Below, one piece after another: positions 23,377-34,406 of a stretch of 64,000 nucleotides of DNA. This stretch comes from Gamarada debralockiae. Its lineage: Eukaryota > Ascomycota > Leotiomycetes > Helotiales > Hyphodiscaceae. The stretch is taken from the NCBI GenBank assembly GCA_002803225.1, contig NXFV01001613.1, positions 1-64,000 on the forward strand. Reading direction: 5' to 3'. The notes under the pieces are model-generated. The model was not told the origin of the DNA and ran no database searches. It saw nothing but the letters and a program-made list of their open reading frames with translations. The position numbers and the translations under genes are program-made. Positions within the stretch are counted from its first letter, which is position 1. The number at the start of each line of letters is the position of its first letter.

Positions 23377-24151
23377 CTAAGCCCCCCTAACAGAGCCGTT
23401 GCTGGGACATGGCCCATTCACAACCAGTGACATACTACCCGCAGACAGTTCAGCCTCCCCACCCCTCCGATGCTCCTTCTCATAAAACTCGGGATCAATC
23501 TCCAGCACTCGTCCGTTCTCCATCATGAACGTCGTGCCACCCAGGGATGTGATCAATCCATCCAATAACTCTTTGTTCTTCAAAGCTATCCAAAGTGAAC
23601 GACAAGCTCTTCAAGGTAGGTAAACGGCCATGGCCGTCGAGCAAACCACCCATTTGCGTAAAAGGGTAATGTATACCACAGCTCTAGATGAATGGTGTTC
23701 AGAATGGCACCAGGTAGAAAGACAACATTAAACGATTGTCCAGGAAATACAGTAAAATGCTGAACTCTTCGGCGCACTGGACCCCAGGAGTAGCGTGCAT
23801 TGAAATTTCTGGAGGAGTGGTCTCTGCCAGCCACTCATCTTTCTATAGAATTCCACTTGTTCGATATGTCTGGCATGGAGTGCGTTGGTGTTGGAAAGTT
23901 ATGAAGTTTCAGGTAATGGGTGGGCATGAGTCTCCAGGAGAGCAACAAACTTCCTCGGAGTTTGGTGCAGAAGGTGCACTGGCAGCTTTCTCCAGGAAAC
24001 TGATAAGCACAATGGTAATTAGAGGAACAGTTTCTCAAATCAAGACATAATCGAAGATCTTGTTCCTGATCTCAGCCGGAAAGACGGGAAAGAGAGGCGA
24101 CGAATTTTAAGGGTCGTGTGACGACCTGAATTTAGTGGCGAATGTGGACAT
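23377..24151 (-). pseudogene. F-box/2EXR-like protein, copy 2, nonsense and frameshifts
   Basis: ATG at 24151 begins MSTFATKFRSSHDP and hits TAA at codon 15 (24107-24109), where copy 1 has CAG in DTQDSS. After the stop the frame continues SSPLFPVFPAEIRNKIFDY, nearly the same as copy 1. Further pieces are HTIHLELWYTLPF-like sequence at 23600-23700 (NTIHLELWYTLPFYANGW) and a C-terminus KNKELLDGLITSLGG ... GRVLEIDPEFYEKEHRR ending at 23377, again parallel to copy 1. Several frame breaks separate the pieces. Confidence 0.65.
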
Positions 24152-24529
24152 CTTTGCTGATGTACTGGGGAGGATAGAGAGAGAGGGTATGAAGGAGTCG
24201 CGACTCCATATACATATATAACTACAAGGGTTGCAGGAAGAAATAGATTGGGGAAATTTAGGGACTTCCAGATCCAGCCAGCGATGTGTCGCTTACCAGG
24301 TTTTCAAGACATGTTTCCGACAAAGTGCTTGGTTGGAACAAAGAACTTCCAAAGTCCATGCATAGAATTTGACATGGTCTTCCGTGGAAGCGCGCGAACA
24401 GTTTGTGAGAGTGTAATGAGTCACGCAATAATTCTCAGCAGATGCCTGTCGGCTTGGGTGGATGGATTCATCTCGCAGCTGTGCTCTTCCCAATGGTTCA
24501 GGTTATCAAATACATGTCAATTCATGAAA

Positions 24530-25402
24530 TCATTTAAGTGATCTGTAACCCCCCAAGGGGCACCTCGGTAGCACAGGATCCTGCTCAAACATCTCTATCA
24601 TTCCTCGCAAACCACCTAATGCCTCTCGAAACCATGCCCTCAGGAGGAGTCGTACCATTGAACTGGGTAATACAATCTGGATCCTGGACAGACTGTGGAT
24701 CAACAAGAAGATTCTGTCCTTCGAGCATGTCGTACCCCTTTGACGCAACCTTTGATGACCAATCCGTCCAGCATCTCCCTATGCAGGATAGTAGCGCCAA
24801 ATTCAACGGCCAGTTCCTGCAGAGTCGGGTAGTTGTTCGGCAAGGTGGAAAAGTGACGAGTCCGAGTCAAACTTTGTCGGGACGAAATTAATTATGCGAT
24901 TGCCGGAAATCTCCCCCCAAATTGAAATATGAAGAACAGTGAGCGACTTCACTCTCGAAGGAAGTGAATTGACGATTGGTGAGATGTCCATAATGTAAGT
25001 CCCTCGAGTGGTGTAAGGAAATAACATAGCATTAACATAAACATTTCGAAGGTTCGTCCATTGCCACTGGTAGAGCCATAGCAATCTGTCGTTACTGGAG
25101 CTCATATCTCGGCAGAGTGTGTCATGGATTTTGTACGTCAGCTCGCTGAGTTGTAAGGCCGTCAAGTGAGTCTCGATATAAATCTTTTGGCAAGTCTGAA
25201 GGAGCGAGAAGGGGTTTTGAACATGATCAGGCATCTTGCGCGGTCCGCTGAATGGAGGACTGAGATCTGCACTGGTGAGATTGATAGGTTCGAGCGTCAA
25301 GGGGTAGTCGAAGCTCTTATTTCGAAGCTCCGAACCAAGTGACAGTTTTTGAGGATCATGGGACAGCTGCGGCGGACTTTGCTGGAGAGGTGGCGATGAC
25401 AT
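24530..25402 (-). pseudogene. F-box/2EXR-like protein, copy 3, two C-terminal frameshifts
   Basis: ATG at 25402 gives MSSPPLQQSPPQLSHD, then GSELRNKSFDYPLTLEPINL, LLQTCQKIYIETHLTALQLS and a long intact middle part to HLAEQLP. There the frame shifts (about 24830) to TLQELAVEFGATILHREMLD and shifts again (about 24750) to ASKGYDMLEGQNLLVDPQSV, reaching a stop at 24530. It is more diverged from copies 1 and 2 than they are from each other (ELRNKSFDY against EIRNKIFDY). Confidence 0.65.
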
Positions 25403-25620
25403 GATGAGAGGTTGAAGATGAACGGCGAGGTTTAACAATAGAGATTTGGTGGTGTTAGAGGAAGTTGAAGGGTGAGGTTCAAGAACGATGTTGAAGTACA
25501 GGAATTTGATAGTGCTGAACGAGGTTGAAGTGTGAGGCTGAAGTGCGAAGAACGAAAGGCAAGGGGCGAGGTCGACAGGCGAGGTTGAAGGTCGGAGAAC
25601 GGACGTTTGAGGTCGGAGCA
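25403..25620. repeat. Degenerate GAGGTTGAAG-type repeats
   Basis: Upstream of copy 3 the plus strand carries many imperfect copies of GAGGTTGAAG and GAAGTTGAAGG with irregular spacers (about 25409-25600). This resembles a decayed minisatellite or a repetitive leader. No gene is supported between 25403 and 25888. Confidence 0.4.
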
Positions 25621-25888
25621 ATCACGTTTATAAGGGTAAGGCTCAGTCAAAGAAAGCTGCCGAGCGGATTCCTAGCAAAAACTAGGCTGCATGCCACCGA
25701 GCATGAATGAAATCTGGTTCTGGAGAGTAAACCTAAGGTCCCCCTCTTTGGGATCATTGTTGCTTCAAGAGCTTCGTCTGTTGTAAATCAGCTCCTGCTC
25801 TCTTCCATCCATAACTCCTTTCGTAGATGCCCGTTCGAGTTTCCTTTTGCTAGCAAACGTGAACAGACGTTCAAGGGAGCTGGCACAT

Positions 25889-26719
25889 TTAACGCCATGA
25901 AACCCCAAAGAACTTCGACTTGCTCTTTGCTGGGCTCTCTGGTTTCGCGTCTGCATTCTCCAAGTATATCCTCTGGTGGCCCTTTACATCCAGCGCCAGA
26001 TATTTGTAGATGAATTCGTTTTCCGATGGAGGTTTAACCATATGCATATTGACAACTCCTTTGTTCAGAGGACCTTCGACCTGCAAGTTCGTGAGCGATT
26101 AGTTGCTATAGGACATGAAGAGTACTCACGTTAAAGTGCATAATCAAGTGCTCTACACCCCTAGGATCCTTTTTGATGCTTGATCTGTGCAAGGCTGTCA
26201 GCATCCATCACAGCCATTAATCGCAGTGAACATACGCAATTGGTCTCGCCCTTGCCCACTTGTTCCACGTCGGTTCCCCATAAGCTGTGATCTTCTTGCT
26301 ATTCCCCAGCAGCTCCGTACACCTCGAATCGCTCTTTACCTGGTTTACGGCTCGATTGAAATGGCTTGTTTTACTGTCTGGTGAAAAGACTTCAGCGTAC
26401 ATAACATATGCCACGCCTCCCTGTGCAGTATCAGTAGCAGCTTCTGTGTTCTAAACATTGCACTCACTGTCAAGACAGTTCCAAGAATGATCATGCCGAA
26501 ATTAAACGTTTGCTGTGTCGTCCTTGCAGCTTTTTCCCTGGCACTCAAATCTCCCCATGCCACTCTGCCATCATCATTGAAAGCTGTCACAGCCTTCCTC
26601 CTGGGTGTTGGTGTTCCCGTCGTTCCTAGACCTGTCTGTGTTGCATAAAGTCGTGCTGCAAGGATCGGACGAAGAGAAGCTGGGAACCTCAAGAGAGGGA
26701 TAGTGGCGAGTGAATTCAT
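25889..26719 (-). CDS. TIM21: Mitochondrial import inner membrane translocase subunit Tim21
   Basis: Four exons, 26719-26468, 26420-26236, 26184-26130 and 26080-25889, give 227 residues; all introns are GT-AG. Tim21 binds the TIM23 complex and the TOM22 intermembrane-space domain, helping sort preproteins at the inner membrane and linking TIM23 to respiratory supercomplexes. The N-terminus (NSLATIPLLRFPASLRPILA) is a basic amphipathic targeting sequence; one membrane segment (FNFGMIILGTVLTGGVAYVM) precedes the intermembrane-space domain with YAEVFSPDSKTSHFNRAV, CTELLGNSKKITAYGEPTW, NKWARARPIA and the C-terminal LDVKGHQRIYLENAD ... FFGVSWR. The ATG at 26719 is used because the 4 upstream codons start with GTG. 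The gene is divergent from the ArfGAP gene with about 244 bp between start codons. Confidence 0.95.
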
Positions 26720-26963
26720 TGTGGTCGTCACGTAACAATATTGGCAAGTCTCAAACCTCGAAATTGTCTGTTGATGAGTCCCCTAAATGTGGGGAAGCTC
26801 GGTCAAATTGTACTAGTCTGCATTGGTAAAAAACGGCACCTAGCAGCCAAACCGCAATCTGGCCCGCTCCCTGAACAATAAATTCCACTCCAACATCGCG
26901 AAAAGGAGAACAACCCTCCCCACGTCCAAGTCGCGACCTATCACTCCGCAAATATCTGCAATC
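26720..26963. promoter_or_regulatory. Shared divergent promoter, TIM21 / ArfGAP
   Basis: The 244 bp between the two start codons must hold both core promoters and 5' leaders. No specific factor site was identified. Confidence 0.5.
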
Positions 26964-28658
26964 ATGACAGCCCTAGCATCCAAATCCCAGTCCCAAAAGA
27001 TCTTCGAGAAGTTGAGAACCAAGCCAGCGAATAGGGTAAGCATACCGCCCTTCAAATACCAGTCGGATCAAGTAGGCGCAAGCATTGACATGAGTCTCTT
27101 TCCAGCTATGCTTCGACTGTGGGCAGAAGAATCCCACTTGGACGTCAGTGCCGTTCGGCATCTACCTTTGCCTTGACTGTTCCTCGAATCACCGCAACTT
27201 GGGCGTCCACATCTCCTTTGTCCGCTCCACGAATCTCGATCGTACGTACAAGAGCTGAGATACAATATGGGGCATTCGCTGACTCGATATTAGAATGGCA
27301 ATGGGATCAATTACGGATAATGAAAGTCGGTGGCAATGACTCTGCAACGAAATTCTTCCAGTCGAATGGTGGAACGGCTGCATTGAACAGCAAGGATGCC
27401 ACAACCAAATATACCTCCAACGCCGCTACAAAATACAAGGAGGAATTGAAGAGGAGATCTGCAAAGGATGCCGCTGAGTATGAGTGCCAGGGATGACCTA
27501 GATGTACAGTGGCTGACTGTGGAGCAGATACCCCAATGAAGTTGTGATTACGGACGTCATGAGCAATGGGCCAACCGACGGATCTTCTACACCAGCTGGC
27601 GAACCAGAGGACGATTTCTTCTCCTCGTGGGACAAGCCCTCGATCAAGCGACCAACACCTCCTATTTCTCGAACTGCCACCCCGCCGATCGTCGGCCGAA
27701 CCCCCTCCCCTTTCCTCAACGCAGGCAACTCGAATGGCAACGGAAACGGCATTGCACGAACCTCATCTCCACTGGCGAGTGCCGATGGCTCCTCCGCTCC
27801 AGCAGCAAGCCGTACCACATCCTCCGCAGCGTTGCGCAAGACTGCCACCACTGGGTCCGGACCACGAAAAGCCAATGTATTGGGTGCCAAGAAGACAAAG
27901 TTGGGCGCAAAGAAGGTCACAGGAGATGTTATTGATTTTGATGCTGCGGAGCGCAAGGCCAAGGAGGAGGCGGAAAGAATTGAGAAATTGGGCTATGATC
28001 CTGAAGCCGAGGCAGAGGCTACCAAGGCTGCAGTCACCATCAAGGCTGCAGATCTCCCTAAGATCGCATCACCTACACCAGTCAGCCCAGGCAGAGCAGG
28101 ATATGGTTCCACACAAAGCAGAGAGCGCACGAACAGCGAACTCGAGCGATTGGGTATGGGTATGGGACGACTTGGATTTGGTCAAGTTGGGGGTGCAAAG
28201 CCAGCTACTGCTCCAAAGAAGATGGGAGGATTTGGATCTGTTGGACCTATCAAGGCCACAGAAGAGGGTAAGTTCTCTGAATTATCCTATGAAAAAGTCG
28301 TGCTAACAATGATCCAGATGACGAAGAGAAATACGCCCGCCAAAAATTCGGTGCCCAAAAGGGCATTTCGTCCGACGAGTTCTTCGGCAAAGGAGCCTTC
28401 GATGCCAACGCACAATCCGAAGCCAAACAACGACTTCAAGGTTTCGAAGGTGCTTCATCCATCTCCTCAAACGCATATTTCGGACGACCTGAGCAGGAAG
28501 AGGCAGGTGAAGATTATGGTGATTTGGAGAGTGCTGCGAAGGACTTCGTGCGCAAGTTTGGTGTCACTGCTGGTGATGATTTGGAGAATTTGACGCAAGT
28601 CCTTGGAGAGGGTGCTTCGAAGCTTCAGAGTGCTATTCGAAGTTATCTCAACGGCTAA
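26964..28658 (+). CDS. GLO3: ADP-ribosylation factor GTPase-activating protein, Glo3/ArfGAP2-3 type
   Basis: Five exons, 26964-27035, 27106-27241, 27294-27477, 27528-28267 and 28318-28658, give 490 residues. ArfGAPs stimulate GTP hydrolysis on Arf1; the Glo3 branch works on COPI vesicles in Golgi-to-ER retrieval. The zinc finger is C26-x2-C29-x16-C46-x2-C49 (CFDCG ... [14 protein letters not shown]) with the arginine finger at R54 in [13 protein letters not shown]. The middle is a basic/Ser-Pro-rich linker with an [20 protein letters not shown] helix. The C-terminus carries the Glo3-type repeats [13 protein letters not shown] and [12 protein letters not shown] plus an amphipathic end ([20 protein letters not shown]). 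These C-terminal motifs place it with Glo3/ArfGAP2-3, not Gcs1. All splice sites are canonical and phases agree. Confidence 0.95.
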
Positions 28659-30325
28659 AGGTCTTATGGTGGGAAATGGTCGGGGGATGAGATGTGTCAG
28701 GGGCCTGGCGTTTGAGGATATTGAGCAAGCGCATACGAATGACTGAATACGGGAAGGTGGAGGAAGAATGAGTGTCTGGTTTGCGTATGGGATTTGCAGC
28801 ATAGATTGCGGTGCTCTCGAATTTAATTTCCGAACCTTTTCCCTACCTTTCTGCTGTTCGTGATTAGACTGCTTGACGTCTAAAAAAGAAGTCTTCCTCC
28901 GTACCAAATCTGGATGTGCACGTGACGACGTCCTAATTATCACGTGACAATATTAGAGGAGATGGCTATTCTCATTGTCTTCCAGATCATTGACTTTTGC
29001 TAGAAAAATGACTCGATAGACCTAAACTGACGTGGAATTGTCCTCGGGAATCTTTTTCAATCGCTGAAATGGAATGGATGATTCATCCATCCCCGTCGGA
29101 CGGTAGGACAAAATGCTATGCAGGTACCATGCATAATGAAGTCTGATCACCTTACCACCCTCCTTCCAAGTGGACACGTCGTTCAATGTATCACAGAGCC
29201 GCAACCATCCAGGCACCAGAGGTGGCAACTCGAAAGTCTTCATCAGCGGCCGTCTCGCCCGAGGCTTTTTTCATTTTGTGGAGGTGGCTTGTCCAAGCGA
29301 GTGGCTCGACCCCAAAAACGAATCGAATATTCCGTGAGCCTTCGGTCGCAGATACTGTAGGAACCCTCAACGGAAACGAGGACGCTAGTACAATAGTACA
29401 AAGGGCTGGAATGCAATTTTTTTAAAAAAAAATTTTAAAAGAAGTCCCGGGCTGAAAGATCATGGGGATGAAAATCTGAGAATCATGCATGAGAGAAGAG
29501 TGATGACATCTGACTTCTTCACATGCCACGTTTGTTTTGATGGGAAGAGAGCGCGCGTTAAGTTGGAACTTTTGGAAGAAGGGTAGTCGGTGTCGGTGTT
29601 CAGGAACGACGCGAGATTGTCAGGGCTTGCATTGGCGTTTTGGACGCGGTTAGCAACTTGGAGTTTATTTTGGGATATCGGACAAGATAAGATAAACGAT
29701 CTCCTTCTTGATCATTGAGATAAAACTGAATAAACCAATCGTCGATGATGATGAAGTCGTATCATAAAGCCCCAAAAATACATACACAATTGTAGTCTTG
29801 ATATTTTATATTTTGACAAAATGATTTCCTGATTTTGGTTCCGTATCTGGCCAGATGAGAGATGACGCTAACTCAAGCAAGGGTCCAGCTTCAAAGTCCC
29901 AACAGTTTTTGGATGTTGGGCGAAAGGGAGACCGACATTCCACCTCCCCTCCCAATCCCTCGGCACAACAATTCACCTGTGAATGTGAACAAGATAGCTA
30001 GCTGTTCAATGTGAACGAATGAAAAATACCTGGGCCCATATATGAGAGATAAAATCCCATCAATTAGAGAATTTTATCGGAGAAGATAGGGGCTATCATA
30101 GGTAGGCTTCCCTTCGACATCGGTGGCGCATAATCCAGCTCCTCCTCTGCAAGCTTTCCCATCAAATAGTTGAGCCCCTCTCCCCACGCCTTTTTGCCGA
30201 CTGTTTGGTCCACTAGCGTCAAACCAAATAACCTTTGGTTGCTTTTAAGTACTCCGCCTCCCACTTCGACTTCGACTTCGACTTCTTTCCTCACGACTTC
30301 TTCACACTCTTCGCCATACAATATC
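28659..30325. other. Intergenic, with promoter of the desaturase gene
   Basis: No convincing gene. A 73-codon ATG frame on the minus strand (29243-29022) has ordinary composition but no motif. A near-palindromic A/T run lies at about 29408-29440. The last 150 bp before the desaturase ATG are pyrimidine-rich with three TTCGAC units near 30265-30285, typical of a highly expressed fungal gene leader. Confidence 0.5.
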
Positions 30326-31797
30326 ATGGCTACACCACCACAATATGCGTCTCAGCCGCCGTCGAGCATGGCAAAAACTCCCGAGCCACATCGTAACAAG
30401 AAGTACGACCCAAAGAAACCTCACATCACTGAAGAGCCCATCACCAAGGCGAATTGGTACAAACACGTCAACTGGCTTAACGTTACTCTCATTGTTGGAG
30501 TTCCCGTCTATGGCCTCATTGCTGCGTACTGGACGCCTCTCCAGTGGAAGACTGCCGTCTGGGCCGTCGTATATTACTTCATGACTGGTCTTGGTATCAC
30601 AGCTGGTAAGTTCACTCTTCTCCACAATGTCAGACGCACGTCAGACTAACAACTTCCGCAGGTTATCACAGACTTTGGGCACACTCTTCATACTCTGCAA
30701 CAACCCCTTTGAAGATTTTCCTCGCTGCCGTTGGAGGCGGTGCCGTTGAAGGATCAATTCGATGGTGGTCAAGAGATCACCGAGCTCACCACCGATATAC
30801 CGATACCGACAAGGACCCATACTCCGTCCGCAAGGGCCTCCTATACTCGCATTTCGGTTGGATGATCATGAAGCAGAACCCAAAGCGCATTGGGCGAACG
30901 GACATTTCGGATTTGAACGATGACCCAGTCGTTGTTTGGCAACACAGGAACTACATCAAGACCGTCATCTTCATGGGCATGATCTTCCCCTGCCTCGTCA
31001 CTGGTCTTGGATGGGGAGACTGGAAGGGCGGATTCATCTACGCTGGAATTCTCCGAATCTTCTTCGTCCAACAAGCAACCTTTTGCGTCAACTCCTTGGC
31101 CCATTGGCTTGGTGACCAGCCATTCGACGACCGCAACTCTCCCCGTGACCACGTCATTACTGCTCTCGTCACTCTCGGAGAGGGTTACCATAACTTCCAC
31201 CACGAGTTCCCATCCGACTACCGCAATGCTATCGAATGGCATCAATATGACCCAACGAAGTGGTCAATCTGGATCTGGAAGCAACTCGGACTCGCCTACG
31301 ACCTCAAGCAATTCAAGCAAAATGAAATCGAGAAGGGCCGTCTCCAACAATTGCAGAAGAAGCTCGACCAGAAGAGACAAACTCTCGACTGGGGTATTCC
31401 TCTTGAGCAACTGCCCATTATTGACTGGGACGCCTACCAAACCGAGGCCAAGAACGGTCGCGCTCTCGTTGCAGTTGCTGGTGTTGTCCACGATGTGACC
31501 GACTTTATCAAGGTCCACCCAGGTGGAAAGGCTCTCATTACCTCTGGTATCGGAAAGGACGCTACCGCCATCTTCAACGGTGGTGTTTACAACCACTCCA
31601 ACGCCGCACACAACCTTCTATCGACGATGCGTGTTGGTGTTCTCCGAGGTGGTTGCGAAGTCGAGATCTGGAAGCGAGCACAACGGGAAAACAAGGACAT
31701 CTCGTTCGTCAGCGACTCGGCTGGCAAGAAGATTATCCGAGCTGGCAGCCAGGTGACACGGATAGCGGAGCCGGTTGCATCAGCAGATGCTGCGTAA
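30326..31797 (+). CDS. OLE1: Stearoyl-CoA (delta-9) desaturase with C-terminal cytochrome b5
   Basis: Two exons, 30326-30605 and 30662-31797, give 471 residues. The enzyme inserts the delta-9 double bond into palmitoyl- and stearoyl-CoA at the ER membrane, taking electrons from its own b5 domain. The three di-iron histidine boxes are visible: H96RLWAH101, H133RAHH137 and H270NFHH274 ([11 protein letters not shown]). Membrane segments lie before box 1 ([34 protein letters not shown]) and between boxes 2 and 3 ([17 protein letters not shown]). The C-terminal b5 domain has the heme motif H379PGG and a second candidate heme ligand in [10 protein letters not shown]. Length and domain order match fungal Ole1. 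The gene is intact and probably essential for unsaturated fatty-acid synthesis. Confidence 0.97.
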
Positions 31798-33259
31798 ACA
31801 CGTTTGCATTTGTTGTATGATTTTGTAGCATATTAATGAGTCGATGACCAAGGCCGTCCTGTCTGGCTAAGAAAAATTGCATCTTGTTGCTTCTGAGCGT
31901 GGGCTTGTTTATTAGATGGAGGGCGTTTGTGGAGGGGTATTTTCACGGTGCGGAAAATACAAATTTCATGCTACTCTCATTACGTATCTCTCTGAAGGTA
32001 CTAATTTTTTCTTTCTTTTGGGCGGAATGGAATGAGATGGATTGAGTGTGCCTGAGGGCGATACATAGAAAACTACGAATTCCCCCAAACCTGAGATCAC
32101 AACTTGAGCATCTTCAAATTTGCGTGCTACCGGTATCTAGCTACGACACCCTTTCCCATGCCACGATATCAGGTGCGGTCTAGAAATTCAGAATTAGACC
32201 ATCTCTCTCCATCGTTCCTTGGTATTACTCCCACCATCACTTGACGATTTCTCTCACTCGACCTATATCAAGGGCATCAAATCGAACGACAACGACATAT
32301 CTCACGCCACAACACAGAAAGCCCCTCCAAAGCCTAAAAATCCGAGCAAGAATCCGAGCATCGGAACCTCCTCCCACCCGGTCTCAGAATCATCCCATAT
32401 AACAAACTTTCCGGCGACTTCCGCGTAAGAAACTTTCCTCTTCCCCTCGCGCACGACTTGTTCCGTGTCCGAGCAATATTCAAAGGTTATGCAAGACCTC
32501 GAAAGTTAAAACATGTGTTTCCCCACATGTAGTCTCGGATTCGCTTTCGGCAGGGTGGGAATAAGGGCCCAACGAAACGGGAGGTCACGTCACGGATGAT
32601 CAATGGACTCGGGGACCCTTTGTGGGGATGTCAACAATTTGATTCTTGAATCTTATGTATGATGCTAATGGCTCAACAGAATTTTATATCCAGTTTATTA
32701 GAGTAATTCGGGGGTAGGCAGCAATGATAAACATGTGTCAAAGGGGAGATTGTGATAGGTGGTATGAACGAAGGGAGCCGACATGTGAACGAGATGTACG
32801 TAGTGGGAGATGCAGATGGAGATGTTGACGCAAGGTCCTATCACACCGGAAAGAGCATAGGAATTACACCAGGTATGTCAATGGCAGCGTCTCGATCGAC
32901 TTTCAAAGACTGCTCTTCATGGACAGGACATTGATCCCGCCTCCCCGGTGACTCCCAACACGACAACGATTCAGTGTGCCATGGCCCTCCAATTCTCCCT
33001 CTTAATCACACTGTTGAAGAGAGAATTGAAGATGAGAAGAACGAGACCAGGAGGATAGAAGGAAAGTGTCATGAATAAGATGTACAAGGCAAAGTGCAAT
33101 CCCACTAGGTAGATCTCTTACGACACTTCATCACTCAGCTCTTCTCTCACACAGAACTTACTACAGCATAGCTGCAACAGAACAATTATTATTGCTCTTC
33201 AGTCTATCCATCCCTTTATCCCAGTGTCTATTCCAAAACACCCTTTCCGAAGCCACGAC
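31798..33259. other. Intergenic, 3' ends of two convergent genes
   Basis: Lies between the convergent desaturase and thioesterase genes. Open frames are short, one plus-strand frame near 32219 starting without ATG and being Ser/Pro/Lys-rich. No gene is supported. Confidence 0.5.
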
Positions 33260-34134
33260 CTATAGCTTCCCACCCATGTTCGGATCAATACTCACCTTCC
33301 CATGCTCACACGTCGCCAATATGGCCCCGTCCTTCTTCCTCTTCATAACCCCCTTAATACTACAAAGTCTCTTCCCAGCATGTACGACTTCGCTCTCGAT
33401 GATGACTTCTTCGCCGACGGGGATGGGGCGGATGTAAGTTACGTTTAGGGTGCGGCTGACGCCTCCGAATGCCCACTATACCACCACAAAACTATCAGCA
33501 CAGTATCCAAAATTCCCCATCCACTCATACAACCTGCAGATGAGCAAATGGTATGGGGATAAAGGGGTAGGAAGGGGGAAATGGGAAGGAACATACGAAA
33601 CCGGGCTTCGCAATAGGCGCCAAAGCAGAGGTAGTACAGAAATCAAAGATGGTAGCGGTACATCCGCCATGTAGGTTTCCGAGGCGGTTGCTTTGGGAGG
33701 GATCGACGATGAAGGAGAAGACGGTTGTTCCGGGGTTAGAAGAGGCGGAGATGAGTTGGATATCTTTGCGGAAGAGAGAGGCGCCCCATCCCTAGAGTGT
33801 GTTGTTAGATTTGGGTACTACAGAAAGTGTAGAGTTGGATTCGGGGCATAGAGAAGGATCAAAGGGGGTAAGGTACGATAATTGAAGATAGACTTGGATT
33901 CCGCGGCAGAGGCTGCAAGCTTTTGATAAAGAGATTTTTCAACGCGAATTCAAAGAATAGAACCCGAATATCAAAATAAAGAGACCGAAAACCCACTTGA
34001 TATATCTCCTCTGACATGGGACCTTGAAAGATCGCATTCACACGCTCCGTAGCGCTCTCATCACCAGTGGGCAGAGCAATGATTTTCTTCCCCTCCGCTA
34101 CGCCTGGCATAGAGAAATTCGACTTAGGAGCCAT
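33260..34134 (-). CDS. Hotdog-fold thioesterase (4HBT/PaaI type)
   Basis: Three exons, 34134-33997, 33791-33597 and 33475-33260, give 182 residues with canonical splice sites (GTGGGT donor for intron 1, TAG acceptors). The family hydrolyses acyl-CoA thioesters; fungal members are related to human THEM2. Exon 2 contains [15 protein letters not shown], with the HGG helix cap and the acid D96 expected at the active site; exon 3 carries the long antiparallel strands ([40 protein letters not shown]). The substrate cannot be deduced. ATG 34134 lies 272 bp from the divergent SMC2 start. Confidence 0.88.
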
Positions 34135-34406
34135 TCTGTACCTTAAAAATCTAAAAGGCACAAAAGGCAATGAACGAACGAACCCCAGAATCCATCGCGA
34201 AATCTGGGGGAATGGTGTCTGGATGTCAGAGTTTCGCCGAGGTTGAGCGATTATGCATAGGTGCCGGATATCGAAGGCCAAAAACACCGGGTGCCTGAAC
34301 CCTGTCGCGTGTTTTGTTGACTTTCGCGTTTTTGGCACAGAGACGAGATTCAAACAAGAACGACATTTTCGACAACTAACCACAACGACGACTCTAGAGC
34401 GCCAAA
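34135..34406. promoter_or_regulatory. Shared divergent promoter, thioesterase / SMC2
   Basis: 272 bp between divergent start codons, containing both leaders. No specific regulatory site identified. Confidence 0.45.

Noticed and set aside
6754..25402. All frameshifts being sequencing errors
   Set aside because: Long housekeeping genes in the same sequence (SMC2, OLE1, NOT2) have none, and several lesions are multi-base (11-bp duplication, elbow deletion, MITE). Individual single-base shifts could still be errors.
27566..28306. 246-codon plus-strand open frame
   Set aside because: Out-of-frame shadow of the long fourth exon of the ArfGAP gene.
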